Source of the DNA: Laburnicola sp. R22_1
Lineage: Eukaryota > Ascomycota > Dothideomycetes > Pleosporales > Didymosphaeriaceae
Assembly (NCBI GenBank): GCA_014281115.1
Contig: JACONQ010000009.1
Span: forward strand, 2,728,001-2,792,000
DNA length: 64,000 nucleotides
Direction: 5' to 3'
Below the pieces are notes generated by a model. It ran no database searches. It was not told the origin of the DNA and saw nothing but the letters and a program-made list of their open reading frames with translations. The position numbers were made by a program, and so were the translations under genes. Below, in pieces: positions 1 to 10,900 of the stretch (position 1 is the first letter of the stretch; each line of letters starts with the position of its first letter).

Positions 1-301
1 ACAGAGACTTACCTTTTGGTAAACGGTAATGTGTGAGAGACATATTACAGAACTATTAATGTATTGAGTATTTGATAATCTTCGAACCTTTTATTTGGGC
101 ATGTAGCGCATGTTTCGGTGCTGTGGTTGCCGATCGTGAGATGGTGACGATGTTGAGTGGATAACAGTCTCTTTCTTCGTGCGATGTAGTATTCTCAGGT
201 CGTAGAAGCCAAATAGTATACCGACATCTACTCACCCATCTACCTAATAGTTCTTCAACCCAATCGCTGCACCTCACCACCCACCCCCCAAGACCCAACA
301 C
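1..301. other. Intergenic, no gene seen
   Basis: This is the downstream flank of the amino-acid permease. The open frames here are short and have no recognisable motif. Nothing else can be supported. Confidence 0.6.
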
Positions 302-2156
302 TCACACCTCCCCCTCCGTCTTCCCCTTCCTCCCCTTCCACCACGTAAGCTCCAACCAAATCTCCGTCCACAGTCCCTCCGGCGGCTCAATACTCGCCTC
401 ATACGCATCAATCGCAGGCCCCTCCCACACCAAATCCGCCTCCCCCGGCCCCACAAACCTCGACCCTTTCCCAACCTTAAACCCCACATACAACGCAATA
501 CACACAAAGCTCATCGCATAATACGTCATAAACGTGCCGACATCAAACGCATAAAACGTCGCATACCCATACACGGCCAGCACAGCGCTAAACAGCACCA
601 CCCCCGCGCCAGCCACGTACGGCTGCCCCCACCCCTTGTACGGCAGCGTGTCGCGCGAGATGCCCTGCGCGCGCAGCGCCCGGTAGAAGAAGACGTAGAT
701 GGTGCACATGATGATGTAGTTCATCAGTTGGGCGGCTTGCGTGATGTTGGCGAGCCATTTTACGCCTTCGGAGGCGGCGCGGCCGACGGAGAGGAAGCCG
801 AGGAAGGGGAAGATCATGGTTACGAGGAAGCAGTATATGGGGACGCCGCGGCGGGTCGTTCGGCGGAGGAAGCGGGGGGCGTGGCCGTCGAGGGAGAGGG
901 AGTATAGCGTGCGGATTGCGCAGTAGACGTATGAGTTTCCTTGATGGAGTGTGTTAGTGTGGGAGATTGAGAGGGAGTGGGAGGGGTACCGGCCGAGAAG
1001 ATGGAGGTTACCATCAGGGCGTTCGTGAGGTCGGGGAGCACGCTGATGCCCATGTTTTTCATGGCGATCACGTATGGGCTGCTTGCGCCTGTTCCGGTGT
1101 CGCCAGCGTCGAGCAACGCCGTAAGCGTGGGATCGTTGTATGGGAGGATGATGCCGACGCACAGAGCGCCCATGATGAAAAAGAGGCCGAAGCGGAAGTA
1201 CATCGTCTTGAATGCTGTTTTGATTGTCTTTCGGGGGTAGATGGCTTCGCCGGCAACCATGGCGACGTATTCGGGACCGACGCAGGTGAAGCTGGCTTGG
1301 AAGAAAGCGCCGAGGAAACCCTCGAAGCGGCCGAGTGAGTCTTCGTGGATGTACGTAGCAAAAGCGCCGGGGTTTTTCCAGTAGCGGAAGCCATAGGCAT
1401 CCTGTTTGGGGTTGCCGCCGACCTGGATGGTAAGCCTCTTGGAGCCTGAGGGGAGAACGGCGAAGGACAAACCATTGTTACGAAAGTAAAGCAGAACAAC
1501 ATGAAAATCAGCAGGACTTTGCCTGAAGCGCTTCTAGAGTCAGCATTGATCTACCTGGGTAATCGAGAGAACGTACAGCCAGAACTCGCTCTCTCCATAA
1601 GCGCGAACAGCGAACAAGTTGATGATGGCGTAAAGCACGATGCAACCTGCAACCACAGGCGCGACTGGAATATCATCTCTCCAGAATGTAAGAACCAAAT
1701 TCAATGCCGAAATCTCAAACGGAATAAGGACGGCCTCGTAGAGCTGCTCTTGTCAGCCGCATCTTCCCCACGATCCAATTCTCGTACGAAGAAGTTCCAC
1801 CCCGCCATAAACCCGTACGCCTCGTCGACCCACTTGCTCCCCATGCGAACCCACCCTCCCACCACGGGCATGTAGCAAGACATCTCGGCCATGCAGCTGT
1901 TCGCAATTGCAAGAATCATGCAGTATATCGCAAATGCGATGAACAAGCTGCCCGGCCCGCCCTCGCGGAGGCCCCATGCGATAGACACGAAGAGCGCAGT
2001 GCCAATTGAGCCTCCGATGGCGATCCATTGAATCTGGCGGTTGGACAGGCTGCGGTGCAGGCCTTCGACAAAGTCGGTCGCGTGCGCGAGCTCTGCGCTG
2101 CGGTCGTCGGCCGTGTACGTCAGCCCTTTCTCCGCATTCTTCTCGTCTATCGCCAT
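302..2156 (-). CDS. Amino-acid permease, YAT family (DIP5-like)
   Basis: Plasma-membrane proton/amino-acid symporter of the fungal YAT/APC superfamily. Five exons close in frame to 555 aa: 1788-2156, 1577-1743, 1473-1533, 990-1422, 302-939. The introns are 44, 43, 50 and 50 nt with GT/AG ends, and the last has a CTAAC branch site. Near the N-terminus the sequence runs RQIQWIAIGGSIGTALFV, the family's first transmembrane segment. Further on come the conserved IPFEISALNLVL, the GGNP-DAYGFRYW loop, GPEYVAMVAGEA and PRKTIKTAF. The hydrophilic C-terminus ends about 40 residues after the last membrane span. Length and topology fit the usual 12-span permease of 520-580 aa. The GPEYVAMVAGEA and WTEIWLELTW segments resemble fungal dicarboxylic amino-acid permeases, so an acidic amino-acid substrate is likely but inferred. 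The ATG at 2156 gives the expected short cytosolic N-terminus. No disabling change was seen. Confidence 0.93.
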
Positions 2157-3229
2157 TATGTCGGCAGAGAGGTATAAACATAAACTGGAAAGTATGTATC
2201 CAAAGGCGCAAAAAGTCGCGCGAAGCCCAGCTCTTATGCGCGCCAGAAACCCGGTCCCGTAATCTATGGTGCGTTCTCTCTGCGGCGACCGAGGCAGCGA
2301 TAGACATGTCCCACACTGGTGGGTCAGAGTACAAGACGCGCGTTAGGCTCGTGGCTGGGCTCGTGGCATGGTACGATTGCGGGATCCTTGTGGGAATGCA
2401 TCCCGCTTACGATGCCACCTGCTTAACGCGACATAGCGCGCCGTCTGAATGTTGCAATTGGTGGGACTGTGTGAACGGTCAGTGTCTGGAATTGAGGTAG
2501 TCTTCGACGAAAAATTATACCAGAGCGTAGTAATATTAGAGTTGGAACATGGTGCTGAGCTTGGAACCCCTAGGCGACATTTTGGGGCAAGATGGTGCCT
2601 GGGCTCGAAGCTTGAGGATGCGGGGAGGCGTGGGGGCTGCTGGAACTCCACCGGCTAACGGCGGGAAGACGTAAATGCAATCCATCTGCAGAGTGTCCTG
2701 GTTGGAAGAATTGTGAGCGGATTTACCATCGAGAAGTATTCATTCAATGTTTTTATAGTTCCGAACCACTGCGCCAATGTTCAAATGAATCGTCAAGTCA
2801 CGTGCTCTTCACCTGACATTGGCACGGTCATGCACGCAACCAGAGCAATTAAACCTCAATACAGAAGGTTCTCGTCAAGCTTGAAAATGCGCTGATTGTT
2901 GCGCAATTTGCAGTTTACCAAGTCAATGTGATAACGCGATGTAGCTACAGTGTGCACTCCCGGGTTTCCCGGTTTATCCTTCACTCATTCGACGCACAAT
3001 CGCATACACAATTCTGAAAACAATCATCGCGTTGTTCCAAACATTCCTTTCAAGTTCCTACTGCTCTTGGCAAACCCTGTCGTTTATCCGCTTTGGTAAT
3101 GTTTGTGTACCGTTCCCAATCCGGCGTCCCTCTTTGTCTCCCACACGAATAACAGCACAACACTTGAACATTTGAAACATCCCCCAACTCATCCCACCTT
3201 CTTATTCCGAGTTTTTAAACGCCACAGCA
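2157..3229. other. Intergenic region between divergent genes
   Basis: About 1.07 kb separates the start of the permease (minus strand) from the start of the membrane-protein gene (plus strand), so it should hold both promoters. The stretch 3060-3220 is C/T-rich just upstream of the plus-strand ATG, as is common in filamentous-fungal promoters. No further gene or repeat was recognised. Confidence 0.5.
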
Positions 3230-5156
3230 ATGTCTCACAGGCTATCCCGCCTCGCACGAACGTCAACCGACGATCCTCTCCCACCCACGATACCTCATAC
3301 AATGGGCGACAATTTTACCAAGCATCCCCCGCTCAGCGAACAGATCCGCACCGTAAAAGCCAACTTGGAGAAAAGTCGTTACAAGCATAGGGTGCGCTGT
3401 CCTCTCCCTCAATCTCTCCACACAAGACTCACACCCTCCAGTTCTACCTCCTCGTCTTCCTCGGCGCATTGGCTCTCCGCTCAGCCTTCTACTATGGAAA
3501 CTACACCATCGCCATCCTCACATTTATCCCCTCGCTACTCGTCGCCCTTCAACTCTGGGAAGCCCTCTCCAACGAAGCCTTCACCACCATCCTCGGCGTC
3601 CCCTTCTGGGTCTTCCTGCCCCGCTACGGCCGATCGTGGGCCCATCGAACCGGCAACCTCAGCCCGCCCGGCGAGCACAACTACATATCCTGGAAGCTCA
3701 TGCTCCCGCTCTACGCCGCGCTTCCCTATGCCCTCCTGTCCTTCCTCTACCCCGTCCACTCCGCCGTCTTCCTCCTGTCGAGCCTCATACTTGTCTGGCA
3801 CCCGGATTACTTCCTCGGGCGGGACCTCGGCGCCAGATACCTTCCGCAGTGGGACACCAAATGGTAAGCGTACGCTGTCGCGCTTCTAGGGTTGGTCGGT
3901 CAGTGGTTGAATAAACATCCGCGCGGCGAAAATCTGCTCCGGATAAACGCCGCTGTTTTTTCTTTCTTCCTTGCACGGAAGATTGTTGCGCTCTGGCGCG
4001 GAACGGCATGGCCTGAGCCCCGCGTCTTTTGGCAGCCGTATAATTCTGTCCAAGGGGTAGCTCCCTCTCTAGGTCGCAAGTTGTCGGGAGAGGATGTAGG
4101 TCGAATCCGCCAGATCCCCAACTGGCAACAGGATACCAACCGTAAGTTTTCCCTTTTCTCATCGTGTGAGTCTGGCTGCTCACCTCCTTCGTACTCGTCT
4201 TGGTTTGTTCTTCTACCTATAAGAGTATGGCAAAGGTCCACGTTCAAACTGCGTATACCCAACTTCAATCTTCCACACAAGCACACACGCTAACACCCCC
4301 ACCAGTCCACCCCACCACCTCCCCCAACACCTCCCCCAACACCTCCCCCAACACCTCCCCCAGCCCGCCCCCCTCCTCCTCCTCCTCCAACCCCCACTGG
4401 CACGAAACCCTCGACTACACCCTCCCCCTCATCCGCTACTGCCCCGAACTGCGCCCCCGCGCAGAATACTTCCTCCCCCTCTGGTCTTCCACGCGCGCCT
4501 CTACCTCACAAGACTGGGACTACGCCGACGCAGAGCGGCGGCCCCCCGCGTACCTCAAACCAGCCGCGGATCTTATACCGAAAGGCTCGCGGATGGGCGC
4601 GTGGCGGTATCCGGCTGAGGAGAGCGAGACGGTGGGCGTTATGCGGAGGGAAGGGGTGGCGCGGAGCAAGCAGGCGCTGGGGAGGAGTGGGCGGGAGGGC
4701 AGTCCGTCGATTTGGGGGGAGAGGTTTGTGTATGGGGTTGATGTTGTGCTACCGCCGGGTGAGTGGGTGGATGGTGGGGCTTTGGAGTTTCGGAGAAGAG
4801 GCGAGGGACATGCTGCTGTGCATGAGGAACGTTTGTTTGAGGAGGCATTGAGTGATACGTTTGATGAGGTGTTTTGGGAGATGGGGAGGGGGTTGGTGGT
4901 TTGGCTAGGGGCTACGGTTGTGCTTGGGTTGGGGATGGGGCTGGCGAGGTGGGGAGGGCTTGTGGGTGCTGACGAGTATGGAGATCTGTATGGCGACGGC
5001 GTGTTCGGGTTTGTAAGGGGTGTTTTGGCGGATGTGTGGGGGGTTAATGCGTGGGTGTTTGGGACTGAGGGGTTTGTTGGGAGGCCGGTGAGGTTGTGGT
5101 TGACTTCGGGCAGATGGGTATTGGGTTCTGTGAGGCATTTGCTTTTCTTATGGTGA
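3230..5156 (+). CDS. Unrecognised multi-pass membrane protein
   Basis: I do not recognise this family. Exon 1 (3230-3391) starts at an ATG with A at -3. A 50-nt intron (3392-3441) joins in frame to an exon rich in membrane-spanning stretches: FYLLVFLGALALRSAF, TIAILTFIPSLLVALQLW, and two spans around 3694-3800. A third exon, about 3892-4141, reads in the same frame, and a 164-nt intron (4142-4305, GTAAGT donor, CTAAC branch, CCACCAG acceptor) joins it cleanly to the last exon (4306-5156). That exon opens with a low-complexity NTSP repeat, continues into a charged domain, and ends with one or two further hydrophobic segments. The junction between exons 2 and 3 (about 3864-3904) could not be resolved: the GTAAGC donor at 3864 is phase 2 and the nearby AG acceptors lead to stops. 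A non-canonical splice or a one-base lesion is therefore possible, and total length is not given. Confidence 0.6.
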
Positions 5157-5679
5157 GATTGGTGTTGTGTGCTGTGTTTGTTTGTTTTGATTGTCTTGGG
5201 GTGGAGTTTGGATCTTGTAATGGGTCTGTAGACATAGAGGGTTTTACCATGGGAATTTCCTTGTCGTTTGTTACTCGAGGATAGATAATACAACTGTTGG
5301 CTTTTCTTGAGAACAGCCATCTAAATTGTCTGGACGTGGTGAAGTTCCTGAAAGTGTTCCCATGGAGTAGATTTTACAGATATCGAGTTCTTGACTAGTC
5401 TGCTTCTATCTGATGCCAAACCCTCTTCAACGTCGCCATGTAGAAATAACTGGCCGTCCTGCTCTCCGGCCATTCGAGTATGCTAACGAAGCGCTTTATG
5501 ATCTACGAAGCTCAAGACTCAAAGGATACATGACAATGATCTTACCCTGAGACAGATAATAGAGAAGCTGACTTTGTTGTAGTAGAACAGCCTGCAGGGC
5601 TTATTTGCATCCATAACACCCTGAGCATCTTTTCCATGTGTTACCTTACGATAGATGATACTCATGTCGACCTTCTTCG
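5157..5679. other. Intergenic, no gene seen
   Basis: This is the downstream flank of the membrane-protein gene. It is moderately AT-rich, with no open frame of note. It may contain very worn copies of the repeat that becomes recognisable from about 5680. Confidence 0.4.
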
Positions 5680-6105
5680 ACTCCTAGTTGCGGTGGATAT
5701 TCTCTATCTGTATGACCTCGAGATAGTCAATATAGACACCGACTTTTTCGGAAGGTTCTTGAGGCCTGTTACCCCAGGATACTTATTATAGCTATAGACT
5801 TCGCTGAGAGAGTAGTATACATGCCTTGTCCGATTCCATGGCTGTTGTGGGGATACGTGAGGTGTGTTACTCCAGGAGATATAATCCAAACAGTAATTTT
5901 CGGCACTGGGAGTCTACAAGCGTAAGGATAAAGTTGACAGGTCTTAATCTATCTACTTCCTAGCTGCGTGGAGATACTTAAGGTGTGTTGCTCCAGGATG
6001 GCTAATACAAAGACCGAAAGCGTACAGCGTGAACGTATAATCTCTACTTATCACGAGGCAGTGTATACGCGTCTCTCAACAGGCGGTGTGTTACCCCAGG
6101 TCACA
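5680..6105. repeat. Degenerate tandem repeat, 95-120 nt period
   Basis: A core close to GGTGTGTTACCCCAGGA recurs at about 5766-5780, 5861-5880, 5981-6000 and 6084-6103, so successive cores are 95, 120 and 103 nt apart. Two of the cores are preceded by a second shared segment (TAGCTGCGTGGAGATACTTA at 5961-5980 and a variant at 5841-5860), and a further worn copy of that segment lies near 5685-5700. Units are too diverged for a fixed consensus. No coding potential is seen. It directly abuts the repeat block downstream of the small tandem genes. Confidence 0.6.
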
Positions 6106-6262
6106 TAATCACATAATGCACAGGTAGATGACAGAAAAAACAAGAGTTTTATTTCGGACGGGCCACGCCCAGCAGCCAGGCACCAAAGTCCATAATCCAT
6201 AGGGCCACGCCCCAGCAGCTACGCCCACAGTTCCGAATTTATAGGGCCACGCCCCAGCAGCC
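6106..6262. repeat. GGGCCACGCCC-motif array downstream of small gene A
   Basis: Three copies of a GGGCCACGCCCCAGCAGC motif start at about 6160, 6202 and 6243, spaced roughly 41 nt. They lie 80-185 nt downstream of the stop codon of the minus-strand small gene A. The preceding stretch (6106-6160: ATAATGCACAGGTAGATGAC, then an A-rich run) is recognisably similar to 7208-7253, next to the motif that lies downstream of small gene B. The motif core is an inverted repeat (GGGC-CAC-GCCC). Confidence 0.7.
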
Positions 6263-6342
6263 ATGCCTCCCCATCATCCTCGACGCCGCCTTCGGGCGAG
6301 GGAGATACTCACCACCCCGAAGGGCGGCAGCACTCCCTCCCC

Positions 6343-6737
6343 TCAGAACGGCCACGGCAAATCGAAGCGGTCGTCGCCGCCGCCCCCGTCGCGCTTCTTC
6401 CTCCTCTCCTCGGCCTCCGCCGCGAGGGCACGGTGGCCAAGACGGCGAACCGTCGCCCCAAGCTGCAGATCCAATGTTAGTAAGTCTATATCTCGTATAG
6501 CATGGAAGGACAGGAATAGACTCACCCGGGACCAGGTGGTGAAGGCCTCGCGGGCCTGGTTCACGCGCTCCGCCGCCTCACCGCGGCGCGGGTCGTCGAG
6601 CGGGAGTGCGAGCATCGCTGCTCGCTTGACCTGGAGCTATACAGGGTGAGTTAGCAATCTTGTATATAAGAAGAAGCTAGAGAGAGGTAGCTTACCTCGC
6701 GGGCAAGGCGGGCGAGCGTCTCGTGGTAGGAGGGCAT
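6343..6737 (-). CDS. Small protein A of a tandem paralogous pair (unknown family)
   Basis: Not recognised. Three exons close in frame to 90 aa: 6696-6737 (14 codons), 6526-6636 (37 codons) and 6343-6462 (39 codons plus stop). The introns are 59 and 63 nt, both phase 0 with GT/AG ends; intron 2 has a TTACTAAC branch site. The start is the ATG at 6737. The protein has no signal peptide or membrane span; it is charged and probably alpha-helical, and carries DDPRR near residue 33. The C-terminal exon is basic, with a glycine run and the ending RFDLPWPF. Small gene B (7343-7692) has the same exon pattern, a middle exon of exactly the same length (111 nt), and about 11 of 37 identical residues there. 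This shared architecture is the main evidence that both are real genes. No function is proposed. Confidence 0.7.
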
Positions 6738-6784
6738 TGTGGTGATTTTTTTTTTGGAATTTTAAAAAAAATCTTTGCGGTAGG

Positions 6785-6862
6785 TGGGTGTCCTGGGGAG
6801 TGGAGGGTAAACACGAAGTGCAAAATATACGCTCGGCAGGAGGTGCACGGGCCCGTGAATTC
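6785..6862 (-). promoter_or_regulatory. Upstream block shared with small gene B
   Basis: The segment about 50-125 nt upstream of the ATG of small gene A aligns with 7780-7855 upstream of small gene B. The order of shared words is the same: GTGGAG, AAACACG, TGCAA, TATACG, GGTGCACGG and GTGAAT on the plus strand. Similarity extending upstream of the coding exons argues that a whole transcription unit was duplicated and that this block holds promoter elements. Its exact role is inferred. Confidence 0.5.
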
Positions 6863-6911
6863 GGCACCCTAGTGGGTTTTACTACGGCAGGTCACGGGCT
6901 ACGCGGCTGGG

Positions 6912-7275
6912 GCACAGGGTAAACAAGGCCAATTGAGCTGCGGGGCACGCCCAGACGCAGGGACGATCTGGTAGTCGTCGTCGTCGCTATCAGATCACGG
7001 GTTGCATAAGTAGATGATAGTGTAAAAAAGCACTGCATTTGGTCTGCGGGCCACCTCCAGCAGCAGCGACTACTGGGCCGTCGTCGTGGCCACGAATTGC
7101 ATAGCTACAAGATAGAAGACGTTGTAAACAAGCCAATTCGGTCTGTGGGCCACGTCTAGCAGTAGAGACGAACTGGTAGTCACTGTCGGCATCATCAGGT
7201 CACAGATTGCACATGCACAAGATAGAAGACAGTGTGAAGCATTCAATTTCTACGGGCCACGCCCAGCAGCGAAGA
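6912..7275. repeat. Four-unit ~105-nt repeat array downstream of small gene B
   Basis: Four degenerate units of about 100-113 nt run from about 6912 to 7275. Each has, in order, a GTAAA-rich segment, CCAATT-like sequence, GGGCCACGCCCAGCAGC or a variant (about 6941, 7047, 7147 and 7255), a GTAGTCGTCGTCG-type segment, and an ATTGCA...AAGATAGAAGAC segment. The array lies between the two small genes, 70-430 nt downstream of the stop of gene B. It shares its motif with the array downstream of gene A. Confidence 0.7.
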
Positions 7276-7342
7276 CAACCTGGTCGTCTTCGTCGTCCTC
7301 ATCATCATCATCCTCATCCTCCCCTCCCCTCTCCTCCCCCGC

Positions 7343-7692
7343 TCACAACCTATCCGGCCGCCAGAACCCCAGGATCCTCTTGTCGACCTCGCCGCCCGCG
7401 CGGCACGCCTACAACGCGTTAGTAAACCGTCCATACAACACCACAAGAACAACTCACCGCCTCAAAGCGAGCGTACACGTCCCACGCGTGGTCGACGCGA
7501 ACTTGAAGGCGGGGGCGGCGCGGATCGTTGGCCGACATGGCGGCCAGGTCCGCCGCCAGCACTTGGTACTATAACACCGTCAGTTCAGGTTCGCGATTCT
7601 GGGACCGAAAAGCGAGATGCTGGGAGAGTAGGGGACGGACGGACCTCGCGGTACAGGCGAGAGCACGTGCGGAAGTTTGGGCCGTGCGGCAT
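7343..7692 (-). CDS. Small protein B of a tandem paralogous pair (unknown family)
   Basis: Not recognised. Three exons give 74 aa: 7645-7692 (16 codons), 7458-7568 (37 codons) and 7343-7408 (21 codons plus stop). The introns are 76 and 49 nt, phase 0, GT/AG, and intron 2 contains a TTACTAAC branch site. The start is the ATG at 7692. The middle exon has the same length as in small gene A and aligns without gaps, with QV, NDPRR (DDPRR in A) and RV in register. The C-terminal exon is shorter than in A and ends FWRPDRL. There is no signal peptide or membrane span. The ATGs of the two genes are 955 nt apart in the same orientation. Both would be missed by gene callers that impose a 100-aa minimum. 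Confidence 0.68.
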
Positions 7693-7779
7693 GGTGGTGG
7701 TGGTGATGGTGGTGTGGTGTGGTGTTTTTAAAGAAAATTTGTAATTTGGTAGGAGGTGCGCGAGCGGACGTGGGAAGTG

Positions 7780-7855
7780 GCTTGGTCAGTGGAGAGAAAA
7801 CACGCGTCTGCAAGTTATACGAGTGGGGAGAGGACGGTGCACGGACGGTGAATGT
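7780..7855 (-). promoter_or_regulatory. Upstream block shared with small gene A
   Basis: Counterpart of 6785-6862. It starts about 90 nt upstream of the ATG of small gene B and keeps the same ordered words (GTGGAG, AAACACG, TGCAA, TATACG, GGTGCACGG, GTGAAT). It is likely part of the duplicated promoter; no factor-binding site is identified. Confidence 0.5.
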
Positions 7856-7923
7856 AATTTCGCGCTAAGATATCTTATCTACCAATCACGATATCGCTAG
7901 GCTAGGTTGCCCACCTGGACAGG

Positions 7924-10900
7924 CTACAGCAGCCTCAGCGTGGAATTGCTCCTTCGACCAGCATGGTAACTCTCAGGCGGTCCGTTGTGAGAGTAAGCTA
8001 CGCCTCCCAAATCAAGCACTATCTTCTGCAATATCACGTTCGCCTCCACTAACCAGACTCGCAGCGTGTGCTTCCCCGCCGAGACCTCGCCCCAGTTCGT
8101 CGTGTTCAGCCATGCGTTTTGCGCGACCGCGGTGCCCCATCCTACGGGGAAGTCGGGCTGCTTTTGATCCGTTACATATTCGCTCTTCTGGTGGGGCTTG
8201 TCGTCGATTTGCGCCGCGTAGGCGAGCGGGTGCTTCGGGTTTACGTTCAGGGATGGAGACAAGATGAGGGTTAGATTGAGGCCTGTTGCGCTGGTCGTCG
8301 GCGTGAAGGTGTAGAAGTCGTATTCGAGGGCTGGAGCGGTCGATGGAGTCAGGGCTTCTGCGAGCGGGGAAGACAGTTTCAGGGCGGAAAGCGTGCGGCC
8401 GTAGCGGGGGAGGAGGGTGTAGCTGAGGTTGCCGGCGGGGATCAGGCGCGTGTAGTGCTCGGCTTCGAAGGCGAGATGGCCGGCGGATTCGACGAAGCCG
8501 GTGAAGCTGGGGGGGATTGAGGTCTTGTTTACCAGTAGGTTGACTGTGGGCCGGGAGAATTGGGTTCCGTAGTTCTGCGAACTGCTTATGTTCAGGGCAA
8601 CTTTCTTGCCGTAGCCGTCTGGCACTTGGGCCCAATCCACGTCGATGTAGACTCGAATGTCCTTGTCTTCGGGCGAGATGGTGCCTGCTTTCTTGGACAG
8701 CTTGATGAAGGGCTCAGTCGTGATGTTCCAGTCGAAGGTCTGGGTACCCACGGAGAAGATATCGATCCAGCGTGGAGGTGTGTATGGCGTTACGCCAGGA
8801 AGGTCCAGTGAGCTTCCACCGTTGGAGTGCCATATGTCGTCGCCAGGGATGGTGGCATTGCTGCCCTCGACTGCTACGCCCATGTCACCAGCGAGGGAGC
8901 GTTCGGAAGTCTGCACCCAGCGAAGGAAGGGGGTAGATTGACGCATAGGTTGTTGCCTATCATCATACGCGTTAGTATAAGTTGTAAATCAAGGATTGCC
9001 AGAAGAACATACCAGTATCCTTGGTATCCCAGATGCGTCTGATCCATCATATGATTCCACTTGCCGTTGAACAATTGGTGGTACTTCTGCGTAAGTTCAT
9101 GGTCCGTACCCATCAGCTCAATCACCTCATTCATCCAGTCATTCGCGCTGTTGCGTCCCTGCCCCGAGTAGATCTGATTCCTAGCCCCAGCTACCTGAAC
9201 GTCGATGAAGCTCCCACCAGCAAGCACGGGATGCAGAATCATCTCGAAGAACGCTCCTTGCTGAGCCTCTGGCAGTTCGTTGTAGATCTCTTGCGCTCGC
9301 TCAGCTAGATCCTTCCATTGAGTTTGCAACTTGTCTGCTTCTTCGTAGTTGAGGATGCTGTAGCTACTTGGCTCTATCCACTCGTACTTGCGCATGTTGG
9401 CGAGGAAGCCGTATTGGTCGACAATGTCCGAGATGATTTTGGCATGGCCTTCGTCAAAGGTGCGTTTAGCCCAGCCTTCGATCCACGCTGGTACAGACGT
9501 CTCATCGTACGCATCCATGTCGTAGGCGATATCGAACCAGTGGCTGATGGGGATTTCATACGGTTTGATGTCTCCGACATTGACGATCCAGAGTCTGTCG
9601 GCCTCGCGGGCGTAGGCGAGAGACATTTGTTCGTAGGTTTTCTGCAGCTGTATCGTGTTGATCCACTTGTGATTCCGCGAGTCACCCACATAATCGAAGT
9701 GCTTGAAGATCTGTTAGTATGCGCTCTTTTGCATAAGAAAAATGCTAAGACGTACGTAGTAGACACCAGCGCCACCAGATCGCTTCTTCTCGTCGCCAAC
9801 CGGCAATCTCCTGATATTCTGCCAGTTATCCTCGGTCCACAGCAGAGTCACATGATCAGGCACTTTCATGCCCGCCTCGAAATAGTCCTGCACTTCTTTA
9901 TACAAGCACCACATCTGCGGCACCTTGCTGGCGTCACCCCAGACCTTCTCTATAATCTCCTCTTGCGCTGCGACAACGGCTTCCAAAACATCCGTCTGCG
10001 TATCAGCCGACATGGCCGTATCGTGATACCCGCGCATCCCAACCGTGATCACGTTTTCGTATGGCTTCGCGCGTTCAGCACCCTCCGTGAAGTACTCGTA
10101 AAGCGTAGCATTGTTCGTAGCCCACGACCATCCAGACTGGCTACCTTTGGCTACCTTTGACCATTCCTGTGTTGCGCGGACCATGGGCTCCGTATGCGAT
10201 GAGCCCATCACGATCCCATACGCATCTGCCAGCGGCTGGCTCCGCGGATCGTCGACATTGAACATGGAGCCCCACATCGCAGGCCAGAGATAGTTTGCTC
10301 TGCTGCGGAGTAAGAGCTCAAAGACGTGGGAGTAGAACTCGGCGCCGAATGCAGAGCCATACGCTGACTTGGAGTATCGTGCGTTCATCCATCCTGTGAG
10401 GGCGGGCGCTTCGTCGTTGATGAAGAAGCCTCTGTATTTGACTGTAGGCGATTTCTGGACTTTGGTGGTGCGGAGAGCGTAAATGTTGGTGTGGGATTTG
10501 GGCGGGACGTCGGCGAACCAGTACCATGGAGAGACACCGATCTGTTCGGAGATGTCGTATAGGCCGAAGATTGTTCCGCGCTTGTCGCTTCCTTGCCAGT
10601 GTTAGAACGGAGTACTGTGCGTACGAGAGGAGAGCTCACCAGCAATGACCAAAGCTTCATCAGTGCCACTCATGGGATTCTTCACCACAGCGCTAACATA
10701 CGCTTCCCACTCGCCCTCGATCTTGCTCACATCCAGTTTCCCGCTCTTGACCAGCTCATCAATCAAACCCGAGTTCCCAATCGTACCCGCAATGACAACG
10801 CCGTTCCCCTTCGATGGCAATGTCGCGTTCCGTCCACCCCCAACGCTCCAGTCTTTGTTGATACCCGTGACGTTGAAGATAACTGAGGCATTCCCAGCAC

